A stretch of 5,022 nucleotides of DNA, taken from assembly GCA_029865405.1 (NCBI GenBank), contig JAOUGZ010000249.1, forward strand, positions 1 through 5,022. Direction: 5' to 3'. Positions 3,839 through 5,022 of the stretch are shown here, in pieces. The notes beneath the pieces were generated by a model, which did not search any database, was not told the DNA's origin, and was given only the letters and a program-made list of their open reading frames with translations. The DNA is from Betaproteobacteria bacterium. GTDB taxonomy: Bacteria > Pseudomonadota > Gammaproteobacteria > Burkholderiales > SG8-39. Made by a program: the position numbers and the translations under genes. Numbering within the stretch: the first letter of the stretch is position 1; each line of letters opens with the position of its first letter.

Positions 3839-5022
3839 CTATAGCAGCCGCAGCACCCGTCTCGCGGCGGCCACGTGCCCGCTCGAGAGGAACTCCTCGT
3901 GGTTGCGGTCGACGTCGGCGAGCGCGTAGCGGTAGCTCACCATCATGCCCAGGGACTGCTGCATGCCGCGCGCGGACGCGTCCGCCGCCCAGAAGATGCG
4001 ATCGACGCTCGCGCCGTTGTGCAAATGGAACTGCGCCACCGGATCGAGCGGCAGCCCGTCCTTCTTCTCCTGCACCAGGTAGCGCGCGCAGGCCTTCAGC
4101 AGCGGCTCGCGCAGCGCCGCGTCCGGCGCCCCGTCGCGGGCGAGCTCCGGCGCCGCGCGCTCCAGCCAGCGCCGCAACCCCGGGATCGGCGAGAGCGTGC
4201 AGAAGACCTGCAGCCACGGCAGGTCGCGCTGCAGCGCGGCGATCACGCGCTTCAGCAGCAGGTTTCCCAGGCTGATGCCGCGCAGCCCCTTCTGCGCGTT
4301 GGAGATCGAGTAGAACACCGCCGTGTCCGCCTTGCGCACGTCGCTGATCGGCGCCTGCTCGTCGAGCAGCACCTGCACGCTCCCGGGCAGGCCCTTCGCC
4401 AGGGCGATCTCGACGAAGATCAGGGGCTCGTTCGGCATGCGCGGGTGGAAGAACGCGTAGCAGCGCCGGTCGCGGTCGAGCCGGTTCTTCAGGTCGTCCC
4501 AGGACTCGATGCGGTGCACCGCCTCGTAGGCGATGAGCTTCTCCAGCAGGAACGCCGGCGACTGCCAGGTGATGCGCCGCAGCTCGAGAAACCCCGGGTC
4601 GAACCACGTTTCCAGCAGGCCGTCGAGCTCCACGCGCAGCACGTCGAGCGCGGGCTCGTGCTCGAGGAACGCGAGCAGGTCGGCGCGCAGGTCGACGAGG
4701 AACTTCACGCCCTCGGCCAGCAGGTTGAACTGGGCGAAGAACCGGGCGCGCGGCGCATCGAGCGCGATGCGCAGGCGCGCCTCGGCATGCCCGCGCGCGA
4801 CGTCGTCGCCCGCCGCGCGCATCGCGGCCACCGCCTCGTCGAGCGCCGCGCGCTCCGGCATGAAGGCGCGGGCGATGTGGCCGAGGATCGCCGCGCGCGC
4901 CTCGGGGCCGGCGCCGCGGTAGAGCGCCGAGATCTTCTCGGCGCGCGCGCGCGCGGCGCGCTCGCCGCCGCGCGCCGTGCGCGCCTCGGCGAGGAGCGCT
5001 TCCAGCTCGCCGCGCGGCCCGG
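3839..5022 (-). CDS. Malonyl-CoA decarboxylase, 5' end beyond the window
   Basis: This enzyme converts malonyl-CoA to acetyl-CoA and CO2 and probably acts in the cytoplasm in malonate use or malonyl-CoA control. The frame is open to the right edge and gives 393 visible residues. The ATG at 4859-4861 is internal: the 53 codons before it (with GGERAARARAEKISALYRGA and PEARAAILGHIARAF) fit the helical N-terminal domain of the family. The catalytic domain shows CYAFFHPRMPNEPLIFVEIA, the AVFYSISNAQKGLRGISLGN block, FCTLSPIPGLRRWL and DPVAQFHLHNGA. The Ser of LSPIPG (codon 4192-4190) and the His of FHLHNG (codon 4027-4025) align with the Ser and His reported as catalytic in human malonyl-CoA decarboxylase (Ser329 and His423, from memory). 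It ends in RVLRLL with no peroxisomal signal. Usual bacterial length is somewhat over 400 residues, so only a short N-terminal piece is missing. The transporter gene follows after 13 bases. Confidence 0.93.
   Translation of the reverse strand, partial: GPRGELEALLAEARTARGGERAARARAEKISALYRGAGPEARAAILGHIARAFMPERAALDEAVAAMRAAGDDVARGHAEARLRIALDAPRARFFAQFNLLAEGVKFLVDLRADLLAFLEHEPALDVLRVELDGLLETWFDPGFLELRRITWQSPAFLLEKLIAYEAVHRIESWDDLKNRLDRDRRCYAFFHPRMPNEPLIFVEIALAKGLPGSVQVLLDEQAPISDVRKADTAVFYSISNAQKGLRGISLGNLLLKRVIAALQRDLPWLQVFCTLSPIPGLRRWLERAAPELARDGAPDAALREPLLKACARYLVQEKKDGLPLDPVAQFHLHNGASVDRIFWAADASARGMQQSLGMMVSYRYALADVDRNHEEFLSSGHVAAARRVLRLL
4941..4955. repeat. Short alternating GC tract within the decarboxylase gene
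   Basis: Fifteen bases of strictly alternating G and C, flanked by further GCGC-rich sequence up to about 4980. On the minus strand it encodes an Ala/Arg alternation (ARARA) in the helical N-terminal domain. Such tracts can slip in replication and are prone to sequencing error, but the frame is intact here. Confidence 0.6.

Noticed and set aside
3169..4275. Long plus-strand ORF opposite the transporter and decarboxylase genes
   Set aside because: Its translation is rich in Arg, His, Gln and Pro with no domain, as expected for the antisense of GC-rich genes. The minus strand carries clear families across the same bases.
3822..4607. Alternative minus-strand ORF inside the decarboxylase gene
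   Set aside because: It is an Ala/Arg/Gly-rich frame-shifted shadow of the decarboxylase and has none of its motifs.

Overview
The window joins two different kinds of DNA. The right part (about 2150 to 5022) is GC-rich chromosomal sequence, with almost every third codon position G or C. It carries a malonyl-CoA decarboxylase gene and an EamA-type transporter gene on the minus strand, converging on a secreted protein of unknown function on the plus strand. The left part (1 to about 2100) is visibly richer in A+T and looks like accessory DNA. Codon use and protein families suggest a high-GC proteobacterium, most likely a betaproteobacterium (inference, moderate to low confidence). No rRNA or other marker fixes the taxon.

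Left region. A four-helix membrane protein of unknown function (171-596) has a strong ribosome binding site. It is followed by about 150 non-coding bases and then an attC-like recombination site (745-802). A DUF998 membrane protein gene (806-1456) starts four bases after this site. A second attC-like site (1458-1526) begins two bases after its stop. The DUF998 gene is therefore laid out as an integron gene cassette. No integrase is in the window, so this is either the distal part of an integron or an attC cluster without an integrase. After the second site comes a 49-residue membrane-anchor ORF (1547-1696), probably the stump of another cassette gene.

Middle region. From 1674 to 2104 there is a two-gene module that ordinary ORF calling misses: a small basic protein resembling the partner usually found next to DUF2283 proteins, then DUF2283 itself. 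The first gene has an in-frame amber codon (1836-1838) where a Tyr codon is expected. The second has ATA (1907-1909) where ATG is expected, with a good ribosome binding site at the right distance. Either the module is decaying, or it uses a rare start codon and has lost its first product. A 67-residue ORF of unknown function (2156-2359) follows.

Right region. A secreted six-cysteine protein (2387-2983) and the EamA transporter (3825-2980, minus) share a CTAG in which both stop codons overlap. The transporter lies 13 bases downstream of the malonyl-CoA decarboxylase gene (minus, 3839 to beyond the right edge) and is probably in one operon with it. The decarboxylase reading frame is open to the window edge, so its true start lies outside. 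The enzyme would turn malonyl-CoA into acetyl-CoA; the transporter's substrate is unknown.
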